A stretch of 11,135 nt of DNA from Clostridiales bacterium UBA6386 (GCA_002437585.1 DJQM01000045.1:68117-79251); one strand, 5' to 3'; shown: positions 1 through 6,718, counted from the stretch's first letter. The notes: generated by a model not told the origin, from the letters alone. Made by a program: numbers and translations.

Positions 1-291
1 GACGGCAACGAGCTGCTGCTGTCGGATATCCTGGGCACCGATGAGGATATGATTTTCCGGCCGCTGGAGGAGGATGCCGACCGGGCGGTGCTCCGTCAGG
101 CCATCCGCATTCTGTCCCCCCGGGAGCAGGAGATCATCTTCCTGCGCTTTGGACTGGAGGGACGGAAGGAGCTGACCCAGAAGGAGGTGGCTCAGGAGAT
201 GGGCATTTCCCAGTCCTACATCTCCCGGCTGGAAAAGCGGATTCTTCTGCGCCTGCGAAAAGAATTTCTCCGCCAGACAAGCTGCGCTTGA
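1..291 (+). CDS. sigE: RNA polymerase sporulation sigma factor SigE, C-terminal part (5' end outside window)
   Basis: This is the last 96 residues of a sigma-70 family factor. It covers the end of region 3 and all of region 4, which recognises the -35 element. The opening DGNELLLSDILGTDED closely matches the same stretch of Bacillus subtilis SigE as I remember it, and fits SigE better than SigK. The conserved LSPREQEIIFLRFGL segment (visible residues 38-52) leads into the region 4.2 helix-turn-helix, TQKEVAQEMGISQSYISRLE (59-78), followed by a basic RLRKEF tail. In endospore formers SigE directs early mother-cell transcription. The gene is open at the left edge, so its start and the pro-sequence removed from pro-SigE cannot be seen. 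Its TGA stop overlaps the -35 box of the rex promoter. Family membership is certain; the SigE paralogue assignment is likely. Confidence 0.88.
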   Translation, partial: DGNELLLSDILGTDEDMIFRPLEEDADRAVLRQAIRILSPREQEIIFLRFGLEGRKELTQKEVAQEMGISQSYISRLEKRILLRLRKEFLRQTSCA

Positions 292-317
292 CATTTTTGC
301 AATCGATATGGTATAAT
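288..317 (+). promoter_or_regulatory. Sigma-A type promoter for rex
   Basis: A perfect TTGACA (288-293) and a perfect TATAAT (312-317) are separated by 18 bp, and the rex start codon lies 55 bp beyond. The -35 box overlaps the stop codon of the upstream sigma factor gene (289-291). This suggests rex is transcribed by the vegetative polymerase independently of sigE. Transcription would start near 324, inside the inverted repeat described separately. Confidence 0.85.
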
Positions 318-337
318 CGATATGAAAATATATCGAT
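316..337. repeat. 8-bp inverted repeat at the rex transcription start, possible operator
   Basis: ATCGATAT (316-323) is followed, after 6 bases, by its exact reverse complement ATATCGAT (330-337). A third copy, ATCGATAT, occurs upstream at 302-309 inside the promoter spacer. The repeat overlaps the end of the -10 box and the expected start site, a typical repressor position. It does not match the usual Rex operator pattern (TTGTTAA, four bases, TTAACAA); only a half-site-like TAACAA is present at 337-342. It could be an operator for another regulator, a 5' hairpin in the transcript, or an AT-rich coincidence. Confidence 0.45.
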
Positions 338-371
338 AACAATGACTACCGACTGCATAAGAGAGGTCATC

Positions 372-1022
372 ATGGAGCAGAAGAAAATTTCCAAGGCAGT
401 GCTCAAGCGGCTGCCCGGTTATCTGGCGTATCTGAAGAATATGCCCGAAGGCGCGTCCCCCAATATTTCCGCCACAGCCCTGGCCAACGCCCTGGACATG
501 GGCGAGGTGCAGGTGCGTAAAGATCTGGCTATGGTCTCCGACGGCGGCCGTCCGAAAATCGGCTACCAGCGGGAGGCTCTGATCGACGACATTGAGCAGT
601 TCCTAGGCTATGACAATACCACCGACGCGGTGCTCATCGGCGCAGGCAAGCTGGGTCAGGCTCTCATGGGATACCAGGGCTTTGACGAGTACGGTCTGAA
701 TATCCTGGCGGCCTTCGATGCCAATCCCAAGATCAAGAAAACCGACGAGGGCAGGCCGGTTTACAATGTGGCGGAGCTTCCCAGGTTCTGCCGCACCCAC
801 AAGGTGCTCATGGGCATCATCACCGTCCCGGCGGAGGGGGCGCAGGAGGTGGCGGATCAGCTGATTGCCGGAGGCATCAAGGCCATCTGGAATTTTGCCC
901 CCACCCATCTGGACGTGCCTGCCAACATCCTGGTGCAGAACGAGAACATGGCAACCTCTTTAGCTGTGCTGTCCGTCCATTTGCAGGCTCAGATCAAGGA
1001 AGAGAAAGAAGTGAAAAAGTAA
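372..1022 (+). CDS. rex: Redox-sensing transcriptional repressor Rex
   Basis: This 216-residue protein has the normal Rex length. Residues 1-80 form the winged-helix DNA-binding domain, including PNISATALANALDMGEVQVR (30-49) and RKDL. The Rossmann NAD(H)-binding domain follows, with GAGKLGQAL (90-98), the acidic end of beta-2 in AAFDANP (113-119), and the typical late motifs WNFAP (173-177) and VQNENM (188-193). Rex represses fermentation and respiration genes and leaves DNA when NADH rises relative to NAD+. I chose the ATG at 372 because it is preceded by GAGAGG and begins the conserved MEQKKISKAVLKRLP sequence. An in-frame TTG at 288 would add 28 residues but lies on the -35 box, so it is very unlikely. 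rex has its own consensus promoter and is the last core gene before the accessory segment. Confidence 0.95.
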   Translation: MEQKKISKAVLKRLPGYLAYLKNMPEGASPNISATALANALDMGEVQVRKDLAMVSDGGRPKIGYQREALIDDIEQFLGYDNTTDAVLIGAGKLGQALMGYQGFDEYGLNILAAFDANPKIKKTDEGRPVYNVAELPRFCRTHKVLMGIITVPAEGAQEVADQLIAGGIKAIWNFAPTHLDVPANILVQNENMATSLAVLSVHLQAQIKEEKEVKK

Positions 1023-1092
1023 CTCCAGTTATCGGGTCAACCCCAAATTCTATGTAAACTGCAAAATGTGGTGCAAATAGGGCAAAATATAA

Positions 1093-1747
1093 TCCGGGCG
1101 GGAGCGGCACAAAGCTGAAGAAGAAAGGCGGTTCATTGAGGACGAGGTTCGCGTGCATCTGCGTGGTTTTGCTCGTACTGTCCATAGTGTGTATCATGGC
1201 CTATGGCGAAGGAAGCCTGACTGTCGCCAGTTTTGATGATAAGACTGAAGATGATGCTTTTCTGGAGGTCACCGGCATTACAGAAGCAGGAAATGGCTAA
1301 TTACTTTGGTGAAGCAACGGTTGCGGATATTTTCGACTACATCCCGCTGCAGAACACCAATCAGATCTTTCCTTCTAAATGGGTCGTAAGGAAGATGGTC
1401 GATGGGCTGGAAGAAAAGAATCCTGGTTGCTTTGATGATCCTAACAAAACGTTTGCAGACCTGTATATGAAGTCTTCCTGTATATTGCAGAGATTGTGAA
1501 GCATCTGTTCCGTAGTGAGAAAATGAAGGAGCAGATTCCGGACGACGGTGAGTGAATCCGACGTATCCTTCGCAAGCAGGTTTACGGCATGACACCGACT
1601 CGTATCATTTATTTGATTGCCGCAAACTACCGCCTTGGTTTTGATGAGGATCTGAAGTCTGAAGCTTCCAATTTTGTTCAGGCAGATGCTGCGCAGACGG
1701 CAAAAAATGATACCCTGACTGCACTTGTGGCCAGATACTTCGGATAA
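1093..1747 (+). pseudogene. Decayed C-terminal fragment of a restriction/methylase-like protein
   Basis: Homologous-looking protein segments are spread over different frames. Frame 1 (from 1093 to about 1180) reads RRFIEDEVRVHLRGFARTV. Frame 2 (about 1180-1298) reads MAYGEGSLTVASFDDKTEDD and continues to FLEVTGIT. Frame 3 (about 1280-1470) reads QEMANYFGEATVADIFDYIP then NTNQIF, KWVV and KTFADLYMKS. Frame 2 again (about 1471-1747) reads LYIAEIVKHLF then KQVYGMTPTRIIYLIAANYR, ending in YFG. In the last part a TGA at 1553-1555 sits where the family usually has arginine, fitting a CGA-to-TGA change. By memory this resembles the end of helicase-methylase restriction enzymes: the NQIF/WVV/DLYMKSG block stands where N6-adenine methylases have motifs X and I. 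Sequence between FLEVTGIT and QEMANYF also seems missing. The gene ends 15 bp before the DUF262 gene, suggesting a former operon. The family name is tentative; the broken state is clear. Confidence 0.75.
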
Positions 1748-1762
1748 GAGCGAGGAAGAAAT

Positions 1763-3511
1763 ATGTCAAAACTAAACATAGATCAGAAAAGTGTCCGCGC
1801 CCTGTTCAGCGAGAAAAGGACGGATTTTCTAATTCCAGATTATCAGCGCCCTTATGCGTGGGATGAGAAGGAATGTCAGACCCTCTGGGACGATCTTTTT
1901 GCGTTTTCTTTTCCGGATAATGACTGTGACAAATTCAATAGTGAAGCTGATGAGTACTTTCTTGGCCCAATTGTCACATTTAAAAACGCAGACGGAAAAA
2001 TGGAAATCATTGATGGCCAGCAGCGTCTGACAACACTCATGCTTTTGCTTCGTGCTTTCTACGATAAATATGGCAATATGAAAAATGACAAGGCCATCAA
2101 GACCAGCAAGTTCATTGAGCAGTGTATTTGGAAGACAGATGAGTTTGGGGATCCTGATAAGTCTGCCCTAAAGATTAACTCTGAGGTGGCAACTGACAAA
2201 GAAAAAGCCGAGTTCCTTGATATTCTAAGAAGAGGCGTGGTTGACGATGGCGAAGTAAGCCGGTATGCCAGGAATTATCGCTTTTTTCAAGACCGTATTG
2301 TTGCGTTTCTAAACTGCTATCCTGACTGGTTTTCGTTCTTCCCAATCAGAATCATGAATAACTGTATTCTACTGCCCATTGAGGCGGAATCGCAAGATAC
2401 TGCTCTCAGAATTTTCTCGACTTTGAATGATCGAGGAAAGCCTTTGTCCGATGCAGATATTTTTAAGGCGCAGTTCTATAAGTACTATACTGAACAGGGT
2501 AAAAAGGATCAGTTTATCGAAAAATGGAAGAACCTGGAGATGCTCTGTGATTCCTTGTTTCATCCAATGTCCGGCACCCCGATGGACGAGCTTTTCACTC
2601 GCTATATGTACTATGAACGAGCCTTGCAGGGCAATAAGTCCTCTACGACGGAGGCACTGAGAAAGTTCTATGAGCGCAATGGGTATGCGATTTTAAAGAG
2701 CGAACAAACCTTTGAAAATTTAATTGATCTGGCAAACTTCTGGAATGATGTCCAAAACCAAAGTGTAGAGCGCTTCTCGGACCGAATCCTACGCAGGCTG
2801 TTTGTACTGAACTATGCTCCGAATGGTATGTGGACCTATGTTGTGTCCGTGTATTACATGGCCAATCGTGCCGTAGACGGCACATTAGATGACGATGCCT
2901 TCTTTACATTTCTTAGCAAGATCACAGGTTTCATTTGGGCTTATGCCATTACGAATCCAGGCGTTAACGCGTTAAGAACTCCAATCTATGCCGAAATGAT
3001 CAATATAGTCAACGGTTTGCCAGTTCGCTTTGCTGATTACTTATTCATCACAGATCAACTCCAGAATGCACTTAGCAACTATGTGTTCAGCAACAATCGC
3101 GCTATCACAAAATCGATGCTGACATGGTGGTCGTTCCAGGATGTAGGTCAGGAACTTCTCTCGTTGGAAAGTGTTCTGGAAATTGAACACATCTATGCGC
3201 GTAATCGAAATTCGAAAGAGCACACATTGTCCAACCCAAGAAATGTTGAAAATCTTGGAAATAAGGCGATCCTTGAAAAGCGGATTAATATCCGCGCTTC
3301 TGATTATCGTTTTTCGGATAAGTCAAAATACTACATCGGGTACGAAAATGCAAGAAAGCAGAAAAAGAATGGCACAAAAATCAAGGAGCTTCGGGATCTT
3401 GCCGCTGAAATGACTGATTTCACAGAGGAAAACATTGTGCAGCGTCAAACACGAATAGTATTTGGCTTCCTAAAATTCTTACATGAGAATGGGCTAATCG
3501 CGGACGAATAA
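1763..3511 (+). CDS. DUF262 and DUF1524 fusion protein, GmrSD-like (type IV restriction family)
   Basis: The 582-residue protein begins with a DUF262 domain. PDYQRPYAW (25-33) and the hallmark IIDGQQRLTTLM (82-93) belong to the ParB/sulfiredoxin-like nucleotide-binding fold of GmrS. A long, mainly helical middle contains RIFSTLNDRGKPLSDADIFK, conserved in the family. Near the C-terminus the DUF1524 region has EIEHIYARN (474-481 region, with H476) and VENLGNKAIL followed by N509, matching the His-Asn nuclease core of GmrD. GmrSD-type proteins use NTP and cut DNA with modified bases, for example glucosylated hydroxymethylcytosine in phage genomes. Whether this protein does so is inferred from the family. 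The ATG at 1763 follows GAGGAAG (1752-1758). One hand-counted line (2401-2460) is about 42% GC, well below rex and ychF, suggesting acquisition by transfer. The reading frame is intact although its upstream partner has decayed. Confidence 0.88.
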   Translation: MSKLNIDQKSVRALFSEKRTDFLIPDYQRPYAWDEKECQTLWDDLFAFSFPDNDCDKFNSEADEYFLGPIVTFKNADGKMEIIDGQQRLTTLMLLLRAFYDKYGNMKNDKAIKTSKFIEQCIWKTDEFGDPDKSALKINSEVATDKEKAEFLDILRRGVVDDGEVSRYARNYRFFQDRIVAFLNCYPDWFSFFPIRIMNNCILLPIEAESQDTALRIFSTLNDRGKPLSDADIFKAQFYKYYTEQGKKDQFIEKWKNLEMLCDSLFHPMSGTPMDELFTRYMYYERALQGNKSSTTEALRKFYERNGYAILKSEQTFENLIDLANFWNDVQNQSVERFSDRILRRLFVLNYAPNGMWTYVVSVYYMANRAVDGTLDDDAFFTFLSKITGFIWAYAITNPGVNALRTPIYAEMINIVNGLPVRFADYLFITDQLQNALSNYVFSNNRAITKSMLTWWSFQDVGQELLSLESVLEIEHIYARNRNSKEHTLSNPRNVENLGNKAILEKRINIRASDYRFSDKSKYYIGYENARKQKKNGTKIKELRDLAAEMTDFTEENIVQRQTRIVFGFLKFLHENGLIADE

Positions 3512-3560
3512 GAACACGTTGACCGGCAGCAAACGATTGGTTCTGAATCTTCCTCTTATT

Positions 3561-3872
3561 CTATATGCAAATTGCAAGTGCAAGTTGGACACCCGCGTGA
3601 ATAAAAAATGTCTGGCGCAATCTGGACATGACTACCACTTCACCATGCCTGGCACTGTAGCCCGGAGCACGCCCTTTGTTTGATTTGCGGGGCGGTGTGC
3701 CGCGCCGCAAATCATTTCCGATTGTGGTATGAGAACAGCCCAATGCTCTGGCAATAGCCCTGTTGGACTGTCCTTGCCCTTTCAGTGCCTGGATCACGCC
3801 TCTTTCTTCTCGCTGAAGATGCTGCCCCCTCTTGCATCCCGACAGTTCTGTGCTATAATGATAGCAGTCCAT
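3561..3872 (-). pseudogene. Truncated IS30-family transposase, N-terminal helix-turn-helix part only
   Basis: This 103-residue frame starts at ATG 3872-3870, behind a strong AAGGAGGG (3888-3881) on the minus strand. HLQREERGVIQALKGQGQSN (18-37) continues into RAIARALGCSHTTIGNDLRR, the helix-turn-helix that begins IS30 transposases and binds the element ends. RKSNKGRAPGYSARHGEV follows, also typical of this family in gut Clostridia. After about residue 80 the sequence has no family character: it is read-through into the left terminal repeat (HAGVQLALAI). The DDE catalytic domain is absent. The product, if made, could bind the ends but not transpose them, and might act as a repressor of related elements; that last point is speculation. 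Confidence 0.75.
3571..3592 (+). repeat. Left terminal inverted repeat of the IS30-like element
   Basis: ATTG starts this copy and AAGTTGGACAC ends it, at 3582-3592. It pairs with 3954-3975 in inverted orientation. On the minus strand it lies within the end of the truncated transposase frame, showing that the frame reads out through the element end. Confidence 0.7.
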
Positions 3873-3940
3873 AGTGATTGCCCTCCTTGATAAATGTTGT
3901 GTCGCAACTCCATTGTATCATGCGGGTATATCACTATGGA
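3868..3940. repeat. 11-bp inverted repeat bracketing the transposase leader
   Basis: TCCATAGTGAT (3868-3878) and its exact reverse complement ATCACTATGGA (3930-3940) lie 51 bp apart. On the minus strand one copy is in the leader, upstream of a possible extended -10 (TGATACAAT, 3920-3912), and the other covers the start codon. In the transcript the two arms could pair and mask the start codon, a known way for insertion sequences to limit expression from outside promoters. That role is inference. Confidence 0.5.
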
Positions 3941-3953
3941 TCTTTTTCTTTAA

Positions 3954-3975
3954 GTGTCCAACTTCATTTTACAAT
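3954..3975 (-). repeat. Right terminal inverted repeat of the IS30-like element
   Basis: GTGTCCAACTT at 3954-3964 is the exact reverse complement of 3582-3592. The outer part ends in CAAT, matching ATTG at the other end. This end lies upstream of the transposase start and about 20 bp from the T-tract of the tRNA-Pro terminator. Confidence 0.7.
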
Positions 3976-3993
3976 CAGCCAAAATATATACTA

Positions 3994-4046
3994 AAAAAAG
4001 AAAATCTCCCTTTGTAGCCATTGTATCAATGATTACAAAGGGAGAT
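3994..4046 (-). terminator. Strong intrinsic terminator after tRNA-Pro
   Basis: Read on the minus strand, a perfect 13-bp stem (4046-4034 pairing with 4016-4004) is capped by a second 5-bp stem (CATTG/CAATG, 4031-4019). A T-rich run follows, seen as AAAAAAAGAAAA-type sequence at about 3994-4003 on the plus strand. The first base of the stem is also the last base of the encoded CCA end of the tRNA, so the terminator abuts the tRNA with no gap. It would end the tRNA transcript and any read-through from ychF and the glycosyltransferase. Confidence 0.88.
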
Positions 4047-4121
4047 GGTCCGAGTGGCGAGACTCGAACTCGCGGCATCCTGGTCCCAAACCAGGCGCCC
4101 TACCAGCTGGGCCACACCCGG
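4046..4121 (-). tRNA. tRNA-Pro with anticodon TGG
   Basis: The minus strand gives a 76-base cloverleaf with an encoded CCA. The acceptor stem is CCGGGTG with CACTCGG (one G-T pair). The D arm is GCCC/GGGC around AGCTGGTA. The anticodon stem CCTGG/CCAGG holds the loop TTTGGGA, so the anticodon is TGG (proline, CCN codons). The variable loop is ATGCC, and the T arm is GCGAG/CTCGC with the loop TTCGAGT. All stems pair and the length is standard. It has its own promoter upstream and a terminator directly after it. No integrase or duplicated tRNA end is visible nearby, so I do not claim it as an attachment site. Confidence 0.95.
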
Positions 4122-4151
4122 ATAGCGCAGCTTTCACTACGCAACGGAAAT

Positions 4152-4179
4152 ATTATACACGAATTCTCCGAAAAAGCAA
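4152..4179 (-). promoter_or_regulatory. Promoter for tRNA-Pro
   Basis: On the minus strand TTGCTT (4179-4174) and a perfect TATAAT (4157-4152) are 16 bp apart. The predicted start is about 24 bases before the mature 5' end of the tRNA. It lies in the gap between the glycosyltransferase stop and the tRNA, so the tRNA need not depend on read-through. Confidence 0.7.
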
Positions 4180-4204
4180 CCCCCAAAAAGCGTGAAGGCC
4201 GCTG

Positions 4205-5215
4205 TCAGAAGCTCGGAAAGGCGATGGAGCCCACATGGTACACCAGCCACATGAGGAAAAAGCCCGGCCTCGTATGCATCCGGACGTACACCCAGTCAAA
4301 AGCCCGCACGCTCAGGCTCTCCCCAGGGAAAATGAAAGAGCGGGTCAGGGTGCAGCTTCTGGGGCGGCGGAAAGGGAACAGACCCCGCCGGTGCAGGGCG
4401 GCCGTCACATGCCGGGCATCCCGCAGGGGCAGCCGGGTCACGCCGTACAGGCAGTTCCACAGCACGCTCATCAGCCGATTGGCAGTACCCGTGTCCTCCG
4501 GATTCTGCCGGTAGTAGTCCAGCATAATGCCGGCAACGGCAATGTGGGAGCGCAGCTTTTTCTCCCTGGCCTGGGCACTGTCGGCGGTTTCGGCGGAGCC
4601 GGGACGGATCCGGTAGAAATACACCGTGTCCCGGATAGTCAGAACCCTGGGATGCTCCAGGGACAGCTCAAACATGAACTGACCGTCCTCTCCGTGGGTC
4701 AGCGCCGGATGCCGGAAATTGACCCCGTGGGCAGCAAGGAAGCTCCGACGGATGAGACTGCGCCAGACCACGGCTCCGGGGCCGGGTACGTTGTCCGGCA
4801 GGTTGCCCTGACGGCTCAGAGCCATCTGCTGGGAGGTGAGTACCTGGTCAAACTGAAAGCCGCCTACCACCAGCTGGTCACAGTCCTCCGTGTCGATGAT
4901 GCCGCGCAGCTTCTCCAGAATATTCGTCTGGATCAGATCGTCCGCGTCCACGAACCAGATGTAGTCGCCCTGGGCGGCGGCCAGCCCGGCATTCCGGGCG
5001 GTGGCTACGCCGCTGTTTTCCTGGGTAATGACCCGGAGATTCGGGCACTTTTCGGAAAAAACCCTCAGAATCTCGCCGCTTTTGTCTGTGGAGCCGTCGT
5101 CCACGCAGACGACCTCGTAGTCCGATGCCGGAAGATCCTGCGCAAACACAGAGTGCAGGCATTCCTCCAGATACAGCTCCGCGTTAAAAATAGGAACCAC
5201 AATGCTCAAGAACAA
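4205..5215 (-). CDS. Family 2 glycosyltransferase (GT-A fold)
   Basis: The enzyme would transfer a sugar from a nucleotide-sugar donor to a surface glycan or lipid-linked acceptor in the cytoplasm; donor and acceptor cannot be told. From a TTG start at 5215 it has 336 residues. FLSIVVPIFNAELYLEECL opens the GT2 domain, followed by the donor-binding CVDDGSTDKSGE (39-44 for DDGSTD), QENSGVATARNAG, and the metal-binding VDADD (89-93). HGEDGQFMFEL (GED at 175-177) is the likely catalytic-base region. The C-terminus has a short hydrophobic stretch (FFLMWLVYHVGSIAF), perhaps membrane-associated. A GTG at 5224 would add three residues, but AGGGGG (5229-5224) then touches the start, whereas it lies 8 bases before the TTG. 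The gene follows ychF by about 20 bp, so they are probably co-transcribed. The function of that pairing is not obvious. Confidence 0.88.
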   Translation of the reverse strand: MFLSIVVPIFNAELYLEECLHSVFAQDLPASDYEVVCVDDGSTDKSGEILRVFSEKCPNLRVITQENSGVATARNAGLAAAQGDYIWFVDADDLIQTNILEKLRGIIDTEDCDQLVVGGFQFDQVLTSQQMALSRQGNLPDNVPGPGAVVWRSLIRRSFLAAHGVNFRHPALTHGEDGQFMFELSLEHPRVLTIRDTVYFYRIRPGSAETADSAQAREKKLRSHIAVAGIMLDYYRQNPEDTGTANRLMSVLWNCLYGVTRLPLRDARHVTAALHRRGLFPFRRPRSCTLTRSFIFPGESLSVRAFDWVYVRMHTRPGFFLMWLVYHVGSIAFPSF

Positions 5216-5223
5216 GGCCTGCA

Positions 5224-5229
5224 CCCCCT
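5224..5229 (-). promoter_or_regulatory. Shine-Dalgarno site that decides the glycosyltransferase start
   Basis: AGGGGG on the minus strand is 8 bases before TTG 5215-5213 but directly abuts GTG 5224-5222. The spacing favours the TTG as the real start codon. Confidence 0.6.
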
Positions 5230-5234
5230 AAAAA

Positions 5235-6332
5235 TCAAACATTGAACAGGAAATTGACGATATCCCCGTCCTTCATGACATAGTCCTTTCCCTCGCTGCG
5301 CACCAGACCCTTGGCCTTGGCGGCGGCCATGGTGCCGCAGGCCTTCATATCCTCGAAGGCGATGACCTCGGCTCGGATGAAGCCCCGCTCGAAGTCCGTA
5401 TGGATCTTGCCCGCGGCCTGAGGCGCCTTGGTGCCCTTTTTAATCGTCCAGGCACGGCATTCGTCGGAACCGGCGGTGAGGAAGGAAATGAGACCCAGCA
5501 GCGTGTAGCTGGACTTGATGAGCCGATCCAGGCCGGATTCGGCTACGCCCAGCTCTTCCATGAACATGGCCTTTTCGTCTGGGTCATCCAGCTCGGCAAT
5601 GTCCGCCTCCAGCTTGGCGCAGATAGGCAGACACTGGCTGCCCTCGGCGTCAGCCAGGCTCTTCACTGCCTGATAATGCCGGTTGCTTTCCGGGCTATTG
5701 ACCTCATTTTCGGACATATTGGCAACATAAATGGTCTTTTTCAGGGTCAGCAGGTCGGAGGTCGCGATAAGAGCCAGCTCCTCAGGATCATCGGTGTAGG
5801 TGCGAGCCAGCTTGCCCTGGTTCAGGTGCCCCAGCAGACCCGAGAATACCTCCACCTCCCGGGCAAACTTTTTGTCGCCGCCCTTCATGGCCTTCTGCGC
5901 CTTGTCGATCCGGCGTTCCACCATCTCGATGTCCGCCATGACCAGCTCCAGATTGATGATGTCGATGTCCCGCAGAGGATCGGTGGAGCCTTCCACATGG
6001 GTCACATTGCTGTCCTCAAAGCAGCGAACCACATGGACGATGGCATCGGTGGTGCGGATGTTGGACAGGAACTTGTTGCCCAGACCCTCGCCCTTGGAGG
6101 CACCCTTCACAAGACCGGCGATGTCCACGAACTCGATGACCGCGGGGGTCACCTTCTTGGGCTTGTGCAGGTCGGCAAGCCAGGTAAGCCGCTCGTCCGG
6201 CACAGACACCACACCCACATTGGGGTCGATGGTGCAGAAAGCGTAGTTGTCCGCGGGCACACCCGCGTTGGTAATGGCGTTGAACAGAGTGGACTTGCCC
6301 ACATTGGGCAGGCCAACAATACCTAATTTCAT
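5235..6332 (-). CDS. ychF: Redox-regulated ribosome-binding ATPase YchF (Obg/OLA1 family)
   Basis: The 365-residue protein has the full family length. The P-loop is GLPNVGKS (7-14), the switch II motif is DIAGLVKGASKGEGLGN (70-86), and the base-recognition position carries NMSE (205-208) rather than NKxD. This is the change that makes YchF prefer ATP over GTP. A helical insert (about 130-200) and a C-terminal TGS domain (about 280-365, ending in KDGDIVNFLFNV) complete the architecture. YchF binds ribosomes and is linked to stress responses and translation fidelity. The ATG at 6332 follows AAGGAGA (6349-6343) at 10 bases. A good sigma-A promoter lies about 80 bp upstream. It is the first gene of a minus-strand unit with the glycosyltransferase. 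Confidence 0.97.
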   Translation of the reverse strand: MKLGIVGLPNVGKSTLFNAITNAGVPADNYAFCTIDPNVGVVSVPDERLTWLADLHKPKKVTPAVIEFVDIAGLVKGASKGEGLGNKFLSNIRTTDAIVHVVRCFEDSNVTHVEGSTDPLRDIDIINLELVMADIEMVERRIDKAQKAMKGGDKKFAREVEVFSGLLGHLNQGKLARTYTDDPEELALIATSDLLTLKKTIYVANMSENEVNSPESNRHYQAVKSLADAEGSQCLPICAKLEADIAELDDPDEKAMFMEELGVAESGLDRLIKSSYTLLGLISFLTAGSDECRAWTIKKGTKAPQAAGKIHTDFERGFIRAEVIAFEDMKACGTMAAAKAKGLVRSEGKDYVMKDGDIVNFLFNV

Positions 6333-6409
6333 ATATACTCATTCTCCTTCGATTTTCCTTGAAACAGCATCCTTTCCGTGGACACGAAAAGGGCACATAA
6401 CTGAAGATG

Positions 6410-6438
6410 ATTATAGCATACAACATTCTTTTTCTCAA
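6410..6438 (-). promoter_or_regulatory. Promoter for ychF and the glycosyltransferase
   Basis: On the minus strand TTGAGA (6438-6433), a 17-bp spacer and a perfect TATAAT (6415-6410) are present. The -10 is preceded by TGC, giving an extended -10. The predicted start is about 70 bases before the ychF start codon. Confidence 0.75.
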
Positions 6439-6602
6439 GCCATTGCGCGAAAAACTCTCTGACGATTTGCGGATTTTTCAAAATCTGACTGATTGCAGCC
6501 CTTCACAGATAGGCTGATCAGATTCTGTTCTTTCATCAGCACCGGCGGTTTACATGCTCCGGTTCTGAAGTTTGCCTTTTTCTGAACTTTCTCGAAAGAC
6601 TC

Positions 6603-6631
6603 TTGCCTTTGCTCATCCTAGCGATTATAAT
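6603..6631 (+). promoter_or_regulatory. Probable promoter of the type III restriction-modification operon
   Basis: TTGCCT (6603-6608) and a perfect TATAAT (6626-6631) are 17 bp apart. The -35 agrees at four of six positions. Transcription would begin near 6638 and give a leader of about 220 bases before the first start codon at 6858. The divergent ychF promoter lies about 170 bp to the left. The 525-bp gap between ychF and the membrane-protein gene (6333-6857) holds these two promoters, the hairpins at 6719-6776 and nothing else I can identify. Confidence 0.55.
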
Positions 6632-6718
6632 TATACTGTAATTTTTAAGCAGATAATGAGCCGTAGATCATATCAGCGACTCTAACTCGAAATAATGGGG
6701 GCCTATTCCACCTCACGG

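Larger units (their letters stand above)
3571..3975 (-). mobile_element. Internally deleted IS30-like element with both terminal inverted repeats
   Basis: The element is about 405 bp, bounded by 22-bp imperfect inverted repeats (17 of 22 positions agree, including an 11-bp perfect inner part, AAGTTGGACAC). It contains only the N-terminal part of an IS30-type transposase, read on the minus strand and running straight into the left repeat. A full IS30 element is about 1 kb, so the middle and end of the transposase are missing. I see no clear target-site duplication outside the repeats. It could be moved only by a transposase supplied elsewhere. It lies between the DUF262 gene, which ends 59 bp away, and the tRNA-Pro terminator. 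Confidence 0.7.

Noticed and set aside
337..342. TAACAA as a Rex operator
   Set aside because: Only one half of the palindrome is present; the partner half is absent at the required spacing.
1088..1093. TATAAT before the decayed restriction gene
   Set aside because: No acceptable -35 box lies at 16-18 bp, and the region is AT-rich by chance, so I do not call a promoter here.
4046..4121. tRNA-Pro as an integration site for a genomic island
   Set aside because: No integrase gene and no second copy of the tRNA 3' end occur in the window.
4235..5245. Long plus-strand open frame opposite the glycosyltransferase
   Set aside because: It lies antisense to a clear GT2 gene, has no recognisable domain or ribosome binding site, and its length is explained by the high GC content.
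5400..6326. Long plus-strand open frame opposite ychF
   Set aside because: It is a shadow of a highly conserved gene. The histidine- and glycine-rich translation has no family character.
6440..6600. Possible remnant coding sequence upstream of ychF on the minus strand
   Set aside because: A short open stretch exists but has no start with a ribosome binding site, overlaps the ychF promoter and resembles no family I know.
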